A stretch of 64,000 bases of DNA, taken from Bin5 sp965116395 (lineage in GTDB: Bacteria > Chloroflexota > Anaerolineae > Caldilineales > Caldilineaceae). Position 1 is the stretch's first letter. Every line of letters begins with the position of its first letter. The notes under the pieces were generated by a model. It made no database searches, was not told the origin of the DNA, and worked only from the letters and a program-made list of their open reading frames with translations. The stretch covers positions 3,410,001-3,474,000 of the forward strand of contig OZ220684.1 in the NCBI GenBank assembly GCA_965116395.1, given 5' to 3'. The translations under genes were made by a program, and so were the position numbers. Positions 46,639 to 55,960 of the stretch are shown one piece after another.

Positions 46639-48063
46639 TTATCCCATGCGTTCGAGGGTTGCCTTCTGGGCCTCGGTCACTTGCTGCGAGATGTCGACCA
46701 GAATGCTGACGGGCTCTGAGCCCTCAACATAGATGGCCTCCATGGCAGGAACCAGGAGCTCTTCGGCGACGGACTGGAAGCGGAAGAGCTGCGGGCCGCG
46801 GGCTTCGCCGGTCTTCAGCTGATCCACAATTACCTCCAGGTTCACGGGTCCGAGGCGGCCGTCGATCTCGCGCAAGAACCCAGGCCACTTGTCGGCGGCG
46901 CTGGCGAGGCCGGGCAGACGGCCTGACCTGCGGGCTACGTTGTCCTGGTACCAGTCGCCCGCTCCGATCCATTTGACCCAGTTCCAGACGTCGTCGTGAT
47001 TGCCGCGATCGGCGACGCCTTTATAGACGCACCACTGGTCGGGCGCGCCCATGCAGACGCGGTCGACGGGGCCGGTCGGGATGTGATTGATGTCCCAAGA
47101 GCCTTCCTCCATCTGATCGGCCAGGTCGAAGAACTGGTCGGCGCTGCGTTCGGCGAAGGCGACGATATCGGCGGGCAGCACGCCGGTCCAGGTGTTGGGG
47201 ATACCGGAGGCGTTGACCTGGTTCCGCTGCGCGAGGCAGTTGAGGTCCCACATGTTGTGGCGGATCCATTCGAAGGCGGCTTGGGCTTCCTCCTCTCCGA
47301 GCATGCATTCCATCAACGTCTCGTCGTCGCGGACCATGCCCCCCCAGGCCTCAACATAGTAGAAATAGCCCAACACGTAGCTGGGCCGCAGCTGCCCGCC
47401 CCAGCGGGTGATCTCGTCGTCGTCATTCTTCTTTGTCAGCGCGCACGCGGTTGTGGCACAGTCCTCCACCGTCCAATCCTGTTCGGGGTAGGCGACGCCG
47501 AGCTCGTCGAAGGCCGGTTTGCTGTAGTAGACGCTAGTCACGTCGATGTTGGTTACCATTGCCATGCGGATCTGCGTGATCTGATCCCAGCACTGGTCCC
47601 AACCGGCAGCGAGAAAGATGTCGTCGGCGTCGGGGATGTCCTGGTCGACCAGGGGCTGCAGGTCGAGCAGCTGTTGCTTTTCCGCCCAGGTGTTGATGAT
47701 TGGCGGCCAAGTGGACATAACGTCCGGCGCGGTACCGGCGGCCATGTTGGTCAACACTTTGGTGGACCAGCCTTCACCGTGCGGTTCCCAAAGAATCTCG
47801 ACGTCGGGATGTTCCTCGTAGTAGCGGGGGAAGGCCTCGTTCTCGTGGTACTCAGCCCACTGGATGCCGGGCACGTTGGCGAACCAGTCGAAGCTGGCGA
47901 AGCGGATCTGGGTCCGTTCGCCTGCTGCCTCAGAGCCGGCCGCACTCTCTCCGGCTGCTGCGTCTCCGCCCGTGCCGGCCGGCGCACACGCGGCTAACGC
48001 GGCCGAACCTGCTAATCCAGCACCCAAGCGTAACATATCGCGGCGAGTTAATCGGTTGGACAT
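46639..48063 (-). CDS. Sugar ABC transporter substrate-binding lipoprotein, family 1 (importer 1)
   Basis: A 474-residue extracytoplasmic binding protein. SNRLTRRDMLRLGAGLAGSAALAACAP is a twin-arginine signal (TRRDML) with a lipobox (LAAC). Mature-domain stretches include RFASFDWFANVPGIQWAEYHE, MAAGTAPDVMSTW, VTSVYYSKPAFDELG and EAWGGMVRDDETLMECMLGEEEAQAAFEW, typical of family-1 sugar SBPs. Start ATG 48063 has GGAGGAAC upstream; the frame goes to 48099 without support. First gene of the importer-1 operon. Confidence 0.93.
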   Translation of the reverse strand: MSNRLTRRDMLRLGAGLAGSAALAACAPAGTGGDAAAGESAAGSEAAGERTQIRFASFDWFANVPGIQWAEYHENEAFPRYYEEHPDVEILWEPHGEGWSTKVLTNMAAGTAPDVMSTWPPIINTWAEKQQLLDLQPLVDQDIPDADDIFLAAGWDQCWDQITQIRMAMVTNIDVTSVYYSKPAFDELGVAYPEQDWTVEDCATTACALTKKNDDDEITRWGGQLRPSYVLGYFYYVEAWGGMVRDDETLMECMLGEEEAQAAFEWIRHNMWDLNCLAQRNQVNASGIPNTWTGVLPADIVAFAERSADQFFDLADQMEEGSWDINHIPTGPVDRVCMGAPDQWCVYKGVADRGNHDDVWNWVKWIGAGDWYQDNVARRSGRLPGLASAADKWPGFLREIDGRLGPVNLEVIVDQLKTGEARGPQLFRFQSVAEELLVPAMEAIYVEGSEPVSILVDISQQVTEAQKATLERMG

Positions 48064-48154
48064 GGTAAGTTCCTCCTCTGGAAACATGCTTGGCGGCATT
48101 CCATAATTGTTGAACTGAAACGAATCTTTAACCGCGTGGCACCCTCCTTTCGTG

Positions 48155-49168
48155 CTAGGTCACGTCTGCGACCTTTGCCGGTAGTCCGGTGCGAATTGAA
48201 TCCCAGCAGGCCGAGGCGGTGGCGATGACCTTTGCGCCGGTGACTTCGTCGATTAGTGGACGCGTGTCGCTGTGGAGACATTCTTCAAAGTGGCGCATGT
48301 AGCGCAGTACCTCACCTCCATGCCCGGCTTCACGTCTGAATTCCAGCTTCATCTCCGGCTGCCATTTGATTTTGTCGAGAACCAGTTGGTCGTTGACAAA
48401 TGAACCTTTGTCGCCGTAGATGCCCAGTCCTTGCATTGGCAGGGGCGGCTCGACCAGGCCGTAAACTGCGAAAATACGGGCGATAACGCCGGACTGGAAG
48501 CGCAGGTTGATCAGGAAATTGTCATGTTTGTCGGCGGGATAGCGGTCGTCCATGTGGCTGCAGGAGGCATAGACGAACACTTCGTCGACATCGCCGAAGA
48601 ACCAGCTGAGCAGATCGATTGGATGGCAGGCGCCGCCGTAGAGCCAGTCCTGCGGGGCCTCGTGGCGCCAGGGGGTGCGGTCCATCACCGGGCGCATGTC
48701 GTGGACGTAGTGGGCCTCCGCGAACAGCGGCCGTCCAAGATCGCCGTCTTTATACAGCTTATGCGCGGCCATGAAACGGGGCACGAAGCGGCTGGTCTGC
48801 CCGACCAGGAATTTTATGTCGTTGGCCTGCACCAGCTGCACGACCCGCCTGGCCTGCTCCAGCGAGACCACCATTGGCTTTGTGCAGATGATATGCTTGC
48901 CGGCAGTGGCGGCGGCTTCGATATGCTCGATGTGCAGATGGTCGGGCGAATAGATGCCGACCATGTCGATATCGGGCCGCGCGATCAGTTCCCGGTAATC
49001 GTCGGTGATATGCAAGCCCCCGTGCTGACTACCCAGCTTCTGCAATCGCGCCGTGTCACTGTCGCATAGAGCGCGTACTTTCATCTGCGACGTCGCATCG
49101 TCGTTTACCAACAGCATGTTTGCGCCCATGCCGAGGCCGATGACGCCGACTCCGATCTCTTTGTCCAT
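48155..49168 (-). CDS. Gfo/Idh/MocA-family oxidoreductase, type B (first copy)
   Basis: A 337-residue NAD(P)-dependent dehydrogenase. GVGVIGLGMGANML is the nucleotide loop, IYSPDHLHIEHIEAAATAGKHIICTKPMVVSLEQARR is the motif-II region with CTKP replacing EKP while keeping Lys, and GGACHPIDLLSWFFG contains the active-site His. It is paralogous to the gene at 53746 (shared HDMRP, CTKPMV, VGQT-RF and GLGIYG/YGVYGTKGS stretches). GAGGTG precedes ATG 49168. It stands ahead of the importer-1 operon and behind the importer-2 operon, both minus strand. Confidence 0.9.
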   Translation of the reverse strand: MDKEIGVGVIGLGMGANMLLVNDDATSQMKVRALCDSDTARLQKLGSQHGGLHITDDYRELIARPDIDMVGIYSPDHLHIEHIEAAATAGKHIICTKPMVVSLEQARRVVQLVQANDIKFLVGQTSRFVPRFMAAHKLYKDGDLGRPLFAEAHYVHDMRPVMDRTPWRHEAPQDWLYGGACHPIDLLSWFFGDVDEVFVYASCSHMDDRYPADKHDNFLINLRFQSGVIARIFAVYGLVEPPLPMQGLGIYGDKGSFVNDQLVLDKIKWQPEMKLEFRREAGHGGEVLRYMRHFEECLHSDTRPLIDEVTGAKVIATASACWDSIRTGLPAKVADVT

Positions 49169-49248
49169 CGCACCACCTCACTTGAGGATGTCAGTATTAT
49201 GTCGGAGCAGAGAGGGAACCAGGACCCCTCTTCTGCTCTATGCTTAAG

Positions 49249-50136
49249 TCAGCCCTTGATGCCGGTCAGAGCGATCCCCTTCACAAGGTTGCGCTGGAAG
49301 ATGAAGAAGACGATGAGCGGGGGAATCAGGGTAAGCAGGGAGCTGGCCATGACCTTGGAGTAGTCGAACCAGCCGAAGGAGTTGCCGATGCCGCGCAGGG
49401 CCAGCGGGAGCGTGTAGTTGCCGCCGTCGGTGATTGTGACGAGGGGCCAAAGATAGTCGTTGAATGTGGCCCTGAAGCTGAAGATTGCCAGCACGGAGAT
49501 GACCGGTTTCATCATGCCGACGATGATGCGGGTGTAGATGGTGAAATCGCCGGCGCCGTCGATTTTGGCGGCGTCGTAGAGCTCGACGGGGATGCCGTAG
49601 ACGAACTGGCGACAGAGGAAGATGCCGAAGGATGAGAAGACGGAGGGCACGATCAGGACCCATAGCGTGTTGAGGAGCTCGAGCCGGTCCATGACGATGT
49701 AGAGTGGTATTAGGAGGGTGAGGAAGGGCACCATGGTGGTCGAGAGGACGAAGTAGAATAGGGGCTCGCGCAGGGGGAAGCGCAGGCGGGCGAAGCAGTA
49801 GCCGCCGAGCGTGGATGTGATGAGAACGGCGATGACGGTGGTGACGGTGACGAGGATGCTGTTGAAGTAGGAGCGGGCGAGGCTGCCGCCGCCGATTTTG
49901 TGGGAGAGGACGACCTGGAAGGCGTCGAGCGACCACTCTTCGGGCCAGAGCGAGGGGGGGATGCGGATGATGTCGGCGGGAAGCTTGAAGGCGGAGAGCA
50001 CGAGCCAAGAGAAGGGGTAGAGCATCAGGACGCCGCCGCCGATGAGGACGGCAATTAGCAGCCAGGTCTGCCAGCGGGTGCGCTGCCAGTAGGGCGTTGA
50101 GAGGCGGGAAACGGCTGTGGTCGTGGTCGCGGTCAT
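49249..50136 (-). CDS. ABC transporter permease, MalG type (importer 2)
   Basis: A 295-residue inner-membrane subunit with six membrane segments. LLIAVLIGGGVLMLYPFSWLVLSAFKLP opens it, VELYDAAKIDGAGDFTIYTRIIVGMMKPVI is the EAA loop, and FIFQRNLVKGIALTGIKG closes it in the MalG manner. GGAGAAG precedes ATG 50136. An overlapping open frame of similar size (49244-50548) in another phase is Arg/His-rich and is not a gene. Partner of the permease at 50149. Confidence 0.93.
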   Translation of the reverse strand: MTATTTTAVSRLSTPYWQRTRWQTWLLIAVLIGGGVLMLYPFSWLVLSAFKLPADIIRIPPSLWPEEWSLDAFQVVLSHKIGGGSLARSYFNSILVTVTTVIAVLITSTLGGYCFARLRFPLREPLFYFVLSTTMVPFLTLLIPLYIVMDRLELLNTLWVLIVPSVFSSFGIFLCRQFVYGIPVELYDAAKIDGAGDFTIYTRIIVGMMKPVISVLAIFSFRATFNDYLWPLVTITDGGNYTLPLALRGIGNSFGWFDYSKVMASSLLTLIPPLIVFFIFQRNLVKGIALTGIKG

Positions 50137-50148
50137 GGTGCTTCTCCG

Positions 50149-51072
50149 TCAATAGTCCCAGGATCTGCGGCGGCGCTGGAGTTCGAAGAGGGTGGCGCTG
50201 AGCAGGATGACAAACATGGCGATCGAGACGGCGGCGCCGTAGCCGAGGTTTAGCACCTCGAAGCCGAGCTGGTAGGTGTAGAGGGAGAGTGTACGGGTGC
50301 TGTGGCCGGGCCCGGGCATGAGCTGGAAGGGCTCGAACAACTGCATGGTGCCGATGATGCTGGTTACGACCTGGTAGGCCATGGCGGGCTGGATGAGGGG
50401 CAGGGTGACGGCGGTGAAGCGTTTCCAGGCGCTGGCGCCGTCGAGCTGGGCGGCTTCGAGCAGGCTGTCGGGCACCTCGTTGATGGCGGCGAGCAGGACG
50501 ATTGATGAGTTGCCGAGAAAGATCCAGACGACCATGAGTGTTATGCACCAGAGGGCCTGGTCGGGGCTTTTGGAAAAGGGCTGGGTCGGCAGGCCGACCG
50601 AATCGAGGATGGCGTTAAAGGCGCCGCCGTTGGTGCGGTAGAGCCATTTCCAGAGCAGGACGCTGACGATGCCGGGCATGATGACGGGCAGGTTGTAGAC
50701 GGCGAGGAGAGTGTATTGGTAGACGGGGCGCAGGTGGCTGAGCGCAAGGGCGAGCAGGAGGGCGAGGCTGAGGGCGACGAAAATTTCGACGACTGAGAAG
50801 GAGACTGTTGTCCTGAGGGCCTTCCAAAAGCCGGGGTCGCCGAGCAGCTTTTCGAAGTTGCGGGTGTTGACGAAGACCGGTTTCTGGATGTAGTCCCAAT
50901 TGTTGAAGGAGAGCCAGATCGCGGTCCCAAACGGGATCACGAACATAACCAGGTAGAACAGGCTCAGGGAAAAGGCAAAGCCCATACCCAGCCAGCTGTA
51001 CTGGGAGAGCCAGGCGCGAGGGGACCGGACTGGTGCGGCGTCTGTTGGACTGGGCCCTGCTGTGACTGCCAT
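50149..51072 (-). CDS. ABC transporter permease, MalF type (importer 2)
   Basis: A 307-residue inner-membrane subunit. MGFAFSLSLFYLVMFVIPFGTAIWLSFNNW is the first segment, DSLLEAAQLDGASAWKRFTAVTLPLIQPAM the EAA loop, and PGPGHSTRTLSLYTYQLGFEVLNLGYGAAVSIAMF the C-terminal signature. AAAGGGAAGG precedes ATG 51072. It follows the broken binding-protein gene, with a strong hairpin between. Confidence 0.93.
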   Translation of the reverse strand: MAVTAGPSPTDAAPVRSPRAWLSQYSWLGMGFAFSLSLFYLVMFVIPFGTAIWLSFNNWDYIQKPVFVNTRNFEKLLGDPGFWKALRTTVSFSVVEIFVALSLALLLALALSHLRPVYQYTLLAVYNLPVIMPGIVSVLLWKWLYRTNGGAFNAILDSVGLPTQPFSKSPDQALWCITLMVVWIFLGNSSIVLLAAINEVPDSLLEAAQLDGASAWKRFTAVTLPLIQPAMAYQVVTSIIGTMQLFEPFQLMPGPGHSTRTLSLYTYQLGFEVLNLGYGAAVSIAMFVILLSATLFELQRRRRSWDY

Positions 51073-51109
51073 GGCAGCCTTCCCTTTCAGCGTTGCGGCA
51101 ACAGGTCAG

Positions 51110-51153
51110 GCGGCAGGGCGGGACGGCCCGGAAGGACCGTCCCTGCCTGCCGC
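51110..51153 (-). promoter_or_regulatory. Strong hairpin between SBP and MalF genes (importer 2)
   Basis: Arms 51110-51126 (starting GCGGCAGG) and 51137-51153 pair over 15 of 17 bases with a 10-base loop, 6 bp beyond the SBP stop on the minus strand. No T-run follows. Third case in this window of a hairpin placed between a binding-protein gene and its first permease. Confidence 0.7.
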
Positions 51154-51159
51154 TGAAGA

Positions 51160-52515
51160 TCAGGCATTGAGTCGTTCGAGGGCCGTGTCTTCGAGGCCCT
51201 GCATTTCGACGTCGATGTTTTCGACGGCCTCCTGGACGGAGATCTCGCCGGTGAGCGCTCTTTCGGCCTCGCGCCAGGCGGGGGCCGGGTTGGCGACGTG
51301 GTGGCCGGCGTAGCGGGCATGGGGCCAGACGCCGAGGGCGCATTTCTTGGAGACGGCACCGAACTTGGTGTCTTCGATGCGGGGGTCGGCGTAGACCTCG
51401 GGACTCATCAGACTGCCGGAGTAGAACTCCATGGCCTGCAACTGTCCATCGGTGCTCATGATCATGTCGATGAAGGCGATGGAGGCGTTCAGCTTGTCCG
51501 AGTCGTCGGCGAGGCGCCGTGAGAGGGCCCAGGAGCCGATGTGGCTGGGGCAGAGGATGCGGTCGACGGCGTCGGGGTGGCTGGGCATCGGCACTGCTTC
51601 GAGGTTGAGCGGGAACTGGTTGGCGAGGACGCTGTAGGTCCAGGAGCCCATGCCTTCCATGGAGAGGATGCCGTTGGCCATGTCCTGCCAGACGTTGTCG
51701 ATGAAGTCTCAGTCGAAGAGGCGGTGTTCGTGGATGATGTCGTGCATGAACTGGAGGGCGGCGATGCCTTCTTCGCTGTTGTAGGTGAATGTGGCGGACT
51801 CGACATCGTAGGGCGCGCCGCCGAGCTGGTACATGAGGGTCTGGGGGAAGAGGCCCAACATGCCGGTGAGGGTCCAGGCGGCATGGGTCATGTTGCCGTC
51901 GTCATCGATCTGCCGAACCTTGAGGCAGTCGTTGATGACGGCGCCGAGGTCGCTCCACTGGGTCCAGTCGCCGCCGGCTTCGGAGAAGTGGTCGGTGTTG
52001 AGGACGAGGACGCAGTCGGAGAGGCCGGAGATGTAGGGGTAGTAGTAGGCCTTGCCTTCGGGCGCGTTGACGGCGGTGAAGGCAGCGGGGAAGAAGCGTT
52101 CCTCGAGGGCGTCGCGGCCGCCGGCGAGGTCGGTGATCTCGAGGAAGACCTGGGATACGTCGGTGGCGACGACCCAGTCGGTGTAGTGATAGTTGATGTC
52201 GCCCTCATTGCCGGCTGCGATCGAGGGGAGGAGTTTGGCGAGCAGGTCGCCGTAGCCGATGGGCTGTGTGTTGACGGTTACACCGGGCTCGACCTCGGCG
52301 AAGGCTTCGGTGGCCCAGGCGAGGATGCGGTTCATGCAGTCCCAGTCCTGGTGCCAGACGGTGATCTCGGCTTCAAGCTGCATGGGCATGTCGTCGGCCA
52401 TGTCGCCGCCGGCCATGTCTCCTGCGACAGGCGCGCAGGCGGCCAGGACGGCACCTGCGGTAGCGGCAGACGAAATCTGCAAGAAACTGCGGCGACTCAT
52501 TCTACTGTTCTGCAT
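51160..52515 (-). pseudogene. Sugar ABC transporter substrate-binding lipoprotein split by an in-frame TGA (importer 2)
   Basis: Two open frames in the same phase (52515-51709 and 51708-51160) together give about 451 residues, normal for a family-1 binding protein. The first part has the signal SRRSFLQISSAATAGAVLAACAP, with twin Arg and lipobox, and HQDWDCMNRILAWATEAF; the second continues MANGILSMEGMGSWTYSVL and ends QGLEDTALERLNA. The only interruption is TGA at 51709-51711, after HRLFD; the next residues are DFIDNVWQDM. TGG would give Trp. A nonsense mutation, sequencing error or read-through are possible; the rest is intact and the start has AAAGGAAAA upstream. Coupled with MalF and MalG downstream. 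Confidence 0.8.
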
Positions 52516-52658
52516 GGTCCGTTTTCCTTTCGCCCTATTGGGCTTTGATGAGTGGATCGGTCTTGTTCTCCGGGCTTCAAGAATCGTTACGCATTCACGT
52601 CCATCTCAATATGTGTTGAAAGCGATTCGGACTGCACGGAAACCTTGCGAACTGCGCA

Positions 52659-53678
52659 TTAGTAGAACCACTCCACCTTTTCTGACCGGCCAGTCCGCGC
52701 CGAGATGAGGCCGGCTTCACAGACGGCGACGTTATTGGCGCCTGCTTTCGACGTGATCGGGTTTTCGGACTTGCCCTCCAGCAGGTCCAAAAAGGCCATA
52801 ACCGATCCGGCCCACCCGTGGCCTCCGACGACATTGCCGGAAGAGGAGTCTTCGAGCGCAACGGGCTCCTCGTCGCGGCGATAGAGGCTGCCTTCCTTCA
52901 AGGTGCCGGTCAGCCCGTAGCTCTCGAAGAAGCCATGCCAGGTGGGCCCTGAACAGCCGCTGGTCACGTGACATTTGCCCAGGGTGCCGTTGGCGAAGCG
53001 CATGATCAGAATGTAACAGTCCTCGCTGGGAAACTCGGGAACGCACCTGCCGCTGCTGTACATGGATACCTCTTCGACCGGCGAGTCCACTGCCCACAAG
53101 ATTAGATCGATGGGGTGGATGCCGCCGCCGAGGAGGATGTTCTGTGGGTTCTCGGCATCGATACGCCAGGGGGTGTGATGGCTGCCGTGGGGCCAGTACC
53201 AGGCGGTCATGTCGTGGATATAGTCGCCCTGGATGAAGAACGGCTCGCCGATTTCGCCGGCTTTCGTGGCCAGGACCATCTCGCGCCAGGGGTAGACGTA
53301 GCGCATGGTCTGGTCGGTCATTACGTGCAGGCCGGTGCGCTCCTCCACTTCGATCATGCGGCGGGCATCGGCTACGCTGGTGGCGAACGGTTTCTCGACC
53401 AGCGCGTGGCAGCCGCGTTCGAGGGCCATGATCGTCTGCTCGGCGTGCAGATGGTCCGGCCCGGCAACTACGACCGCGTCCGGCTTTGTCTCATCGAGCA
53501 GCTTCTCGTAGTCGTTGCTGGCGGCGGCGTCAGGATATATGTCCAGGGCCTCTTCGAGCTGCGTACCAACTGGATCGAAGAGGCCGACTATTTCGCCGCG
53601 ACCGTCTGCGGCGGCAACATGGGCGCAGTGCAAGCCCGCTCCTCCTGAGCCGCAGATTAGAAATCTGACTGGCGGCAT
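52659..53678 (-). CDS. Gfo/Idh/MocA-family oxidoreductase, type A (second copy)
   Basis: A 339-residue NAD(P)-dependent dehydrogenase, paralog of the gene at 39796. FLICGSGGAGLHCAHVAAADGRGEI is the nucleotide loop, AGPDHLHAEQTIMALERGCHALVEKPFATS holds EKP, and TPWRIDAENPQNILLGGGIHPIDLILW the active site. The SGCSG stretch and VVGGHGWAGS are shared with the paralog. ATG 53678 has GAAGGAGA about 7 bp upstream; a TTG at 53696 would add six residues. Adjacent to importer 2 and to a type-B oxidoreductase. Confidence 0.9.
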   Translation of the reverse strand: MPPVRFLICGSGGAGLHCAHVAAADGRGEIVGLFDPVGTQLEEALDIYPDAAASNDYEKLLDETKPDAVVVAGPDHLHAEQTIMALERGCHALVEKPFATSVADARRMIEVEERTGLHVMTDQTMRYVYPWREMVLATKAGEIGEPFFIQGDYIHDMTAWYWPHGSHHTPWRIDAENPQNILLGGGIHPIDLILWAVDSPVEEVSMYSSGRCVPEFPSEDCYILIMRFANGTLGKCHVTSGCSGPTWHGFFESYGLTGTLKEGSLYRRDEEPVALEDSSSGNVVGGHGWAGSVMAFLDLLEGKSENPITSKAGANNVAVCEAGLISARTGRSEKVEWFY

Positions 53679-53745
53679 CTCTCCGTCTCCTTCCAAAGCG
53701 TGAAGGGCACGACAACTGTAGGCGGCCCAGTTTGTTGACCAAAAA

Positions 53746-54807
53746 TCAGAAATCGTTGAACACGTCGACGGCGTTGCCGGTGCGGATTGACTCCCAGGCG
53801 GCGACGCCGGCGGCCACTGACTTTGCGCCGTCGAGCACGCCGGGCGAGGGATCTTTGTCGTTGTCGAGGCAGTCCTGGAAGTGGCGCATGTAGCGGATTA
53901 CGGTGGCGCCGTGTCCGTAGGCGCTGAGGTCGGTTTCGGCGTCGTAGGGGGTCGTCTCGACGCCTTCGTCGATTTTCTCGTCGAGGACGACGCGGATTTC
54001 ACCGGGCTCGTTGTCGGTGTATTCGCCTTGCAGGCTGCCCTTTGTGCCGTAGACGCCGTAGTGCATCATCGGCGTGGGCGGATGGACGATTCCGTAGAGG
54101 CCGGAGACGCGGCCTATTACGCCGGAAGTAAACTCGACGTTGAGGAAGAAGTTGTCCTGGATGGGGTAGTCGGGGGTGAGGCCGCCCTTGTTGGCGATGG
54201 CGTGGACCCGCTTGATGTCGCCGCCGAAGGCGCGAATGACGTCGATGCTGTGGACGCAGCCGCCGAACATGAAGTCCTGCGGCATGTGCAGGCGCCAGGG
54301 TGTAAATTCGTATATTGGGCGCATGTCGTGGAGGTAGAAGCTTTCGAGGGCGATCAGGCTGCCGAGGTCGCCGTCATCGTAGCGCTTTTTGGCATCGAGG
54401 AACTGGCGGTCGAAGCGCATGGTCTGGCCGACGAGGAATTTGGCGCGGGTCTGGCGAACGAGGTCGACCAGCGTTCGGGCGTGCTCCAACTCGGTGACCA
54501 TTGGCTTTGTGCACATTATGTGCTTGCCGTTTTGCAGCGCGGCGATGCAGGATTCGGCGTGGAGGGCGTCGGGCGAGTAGACGCAAACTACGTCGACGTC
54601 GTCGCGAGCGACAATGTCGCGATAATCTGTACTCCAATAGGGGATGTTGAACTGGCGGGCCGCCTGTTCAAGGATGTCGGGACGGCGGGCGCAGGCGGCG
54701 GTGATGGTGTAGCGAAGGTCGGGCTCGTCCAGCAGCATGGTCATGGTTGATGCCATGTTGGCGGGGCCCAGGCCGATAATGCCGAGGCGGATGGGAGAAC
54801 CGTTCAT
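53746..54807 (-). CDS. Gfo/Idh/MocA-family oxidoreductase, type B (second copy)
   Basis: A 353-residue NAD(P)-dependent dehydrogenase, paralog of the gene at 48155. RLGIIGLGPANMASTM is the nucleotide loop, VYSPDALHAESCIAALQNGKHIMCTKPMVTELEHART the CTKP region, VGQTMRFDRQFLDA and HDMRPIYEFTPWRLHMPQDFMFGGCVHSIDVI the substrate region. AGGAGG precedes ATG 54807. First gene of the minus-strand run that includes the second type-A oxidoreductase and importer 2; upstream lies the gene-poor region. Confidence 0.9.
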   Translation of the reverse strand: MNGSPIRLGIIGLGPANMASTMTMLLDEPDLRYTITAACARRPDILEQAARQFNIPYWSTDYRDIVARDDVDVVCVYSPDALHAESCIAALQNGKHIMCTKPMVTELEHARTLVDLVRQTRAKFLVGQTMRFDRQFLDAKKRYDDGDLGSLIALESFYLHDMRPIYEFTPWRLHMPQDFMFGGCVHSIDVIRAFGGDIKRVHAIANKGGLTPDYPIQDNFFLNVEFTSGVIGRVSGLYGIVHPPTPMMHYGVYGTKGSLQGEYTDNEPGEIRVVLDEKIDEGVETTPYDAETDLSAYGHGATVIRYMRHFQDCLDNDKDPSPGVLDGAKSVAAGVAAWESIRTGNAVDVFNDF

Positions 54808-55083
54808 TTTTGCGCCTCCTCACAGCGAATAGCGGCAGCGCGATTTTGCGGGCTGCCTATGAATTGAAAAGAGTTCGCAACGGGTCTCCTGGCCGCTGGA
54901 TGAGATGGTGAGGGCTGTGAATGCAACTGGCGGCATTTTTGTGGTGCGGGCTGCAAATAAGATGAAGTGAAGTGGGCAGGGGAGATGTCTACCGAGAATG
55001 GCGCGTGAATGAAGTCGTTGCCAAAATTTACATACGGTACAGGGTCTAGTTTCACAGAAGAATAGAGGAATGCGGGACAACTG
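54808..55083. other. Intergenic region without supported gene
   Basis: The 276-bp gap upstream of the 53.7-kb oxidoreductase gene. Only short overlapping frames are present, none with family similarity or a ribosome binding site. No convincing promoter was found on the minus strand. Confidence 0.4.
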
Positions 55084-55473
55084 TCAAACGGGATTCAGAA
55101 GGGTGCATCTCAGATTTTTTGGGCAGAAGCTGTCTGAATCGGGATGTGCAGGAGTAAAGGATTTTCTGGACTGCTGTAGCATGACTTTCTTGCCGATGAC
55201 GATGCGGGATTCATTGGGGATGGTGACGAGGCTTTCGGATCTGATGTAGTGGTGTGGGACTCTTCGCAGGACGATGCGGCGGAGGTCGTCGGACTGTTCG
55301 CTGGCCTGTCTGGCGGAGAGGCGGAGGTAGAGGGCTTTGAGGCCGGGGACGCGGGCGCCACCGAAGCCGATTTGGGACGGGCCTAAGGTGAGGTAGGTGT
55401 GGAAGCGGTTGTACTATTCGGGTGGTTCATCGGGCTGCTGCTGCCAGGATTTGGGGGAGGAATCATCTGTCAT
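55084..55473 (-). pseudogene. Broken small gene of unknown function behind a consensus promoter
   Basis: From ATG 55473 the frame reads MTDDSSPKSWQQQPDEPPE, then TAG (55414-55416), then YNRFHTYLTLGPSQ and continues open to TGA at 55084-55086, 129 codons in one phase. PPE-W-YNRFHTYLTLGP would fit proteins with a W-RF--YL-LGP-RS motif that I recall from phage- or plasmid-related genes, so TAG probably replaces a Trp codon. After LGPSQ the similarity fades, suggesting a further frameshift. It starts directly at the transcription start of a strong promoter. I am unsure of the family. Confidence 0.4.
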
Positions 55474-55479
55474 TACTTT

Positions 55480-55508
55480 ATTATAGCACATATGATCGGG
55501 TTTTTCAA
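55480..55508 (-). promoter_or_regulatory. Consensus sigma-70 promoter, leaderless start
   Basis: On the minus strand TTGAAA (complement of 55503-55508), a 17-bp spacer and TATAAT (complement of 55480-55485) form a near-perfect promoter. The ATG at 55473 begins 6 bp after TATAAT, at the expected transcription start, so the message would have no leader. Confidence 0.75.
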
Positions 55509-55520
55509 GGGGGTTGTGCA

Positions 55521-55580
55521 GAATCGATTCAAGTCGACATAAGTCGACGTAAGTCGATCCAGGTCGATCTAAGTCGACGG
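55521..55580. repeat. Five to six 10-bp direct repeats, helically phased
   Basis: Units at 55531, 55541, 55551, 55561 and 55571 follow the pattern RAGTCGAYNY, each exactly 10 bp, with a weaker sixth unit at 55521. Most contain the palindrome GTCGAC or GTCGAT. They lie immediately upstream of the minus-strand promoter at 55480-55508, where they could serve as an operator or activator array. Confidence 0.75.
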
Positions 55581-55960
55581 GTTTTCTTTTTTTTGGGCGG
55601 ATTCCCTGGTGTTCTTTTGCGTCTGTTGGCTCGGATCTTGGGGGTTGATTCGCGGTCTTGGTGATAGTTTCGCGGTTTTTGCGGGCTTCAGGCAGAAGGG
55701 AGTGAGGTGGGCGATGGGACGCGTGCTGTGGTGGGGGTTGGAGATGCTGGGCTGGGCCATGCTGAGAGCTTGGTGCTGGGTTCGGTGGTCGGGAGATGCC
55801 GTTTTCGGGTTCGGGTTGGTTTGGCATGAAGATCGAGCTTAGTGGGTAAGTGGCTGACAGCTTTGGTACATTCAAGCGCTGCCGGGGCCATGTAGGACTT
55901 GAAGGTTCTCGTGTGTCTGTGTCGTTTCTTGCCGTTGGACCGGCTCAGAATGAACTTGGT

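Noticed and set aside
49244..50548. 434-residue minus-strand frame
   Set aside because: It is Arg/His/Pro-rich, out of phase with and covered by two clear permease genes.
51709..51711. TGA recoded as Trp or selenocysteine
   Set aside because: Other genes use TGG for Trp and TGA as normal stop (for example the thiolase-area and small genes); no selenocysteine element was identified.
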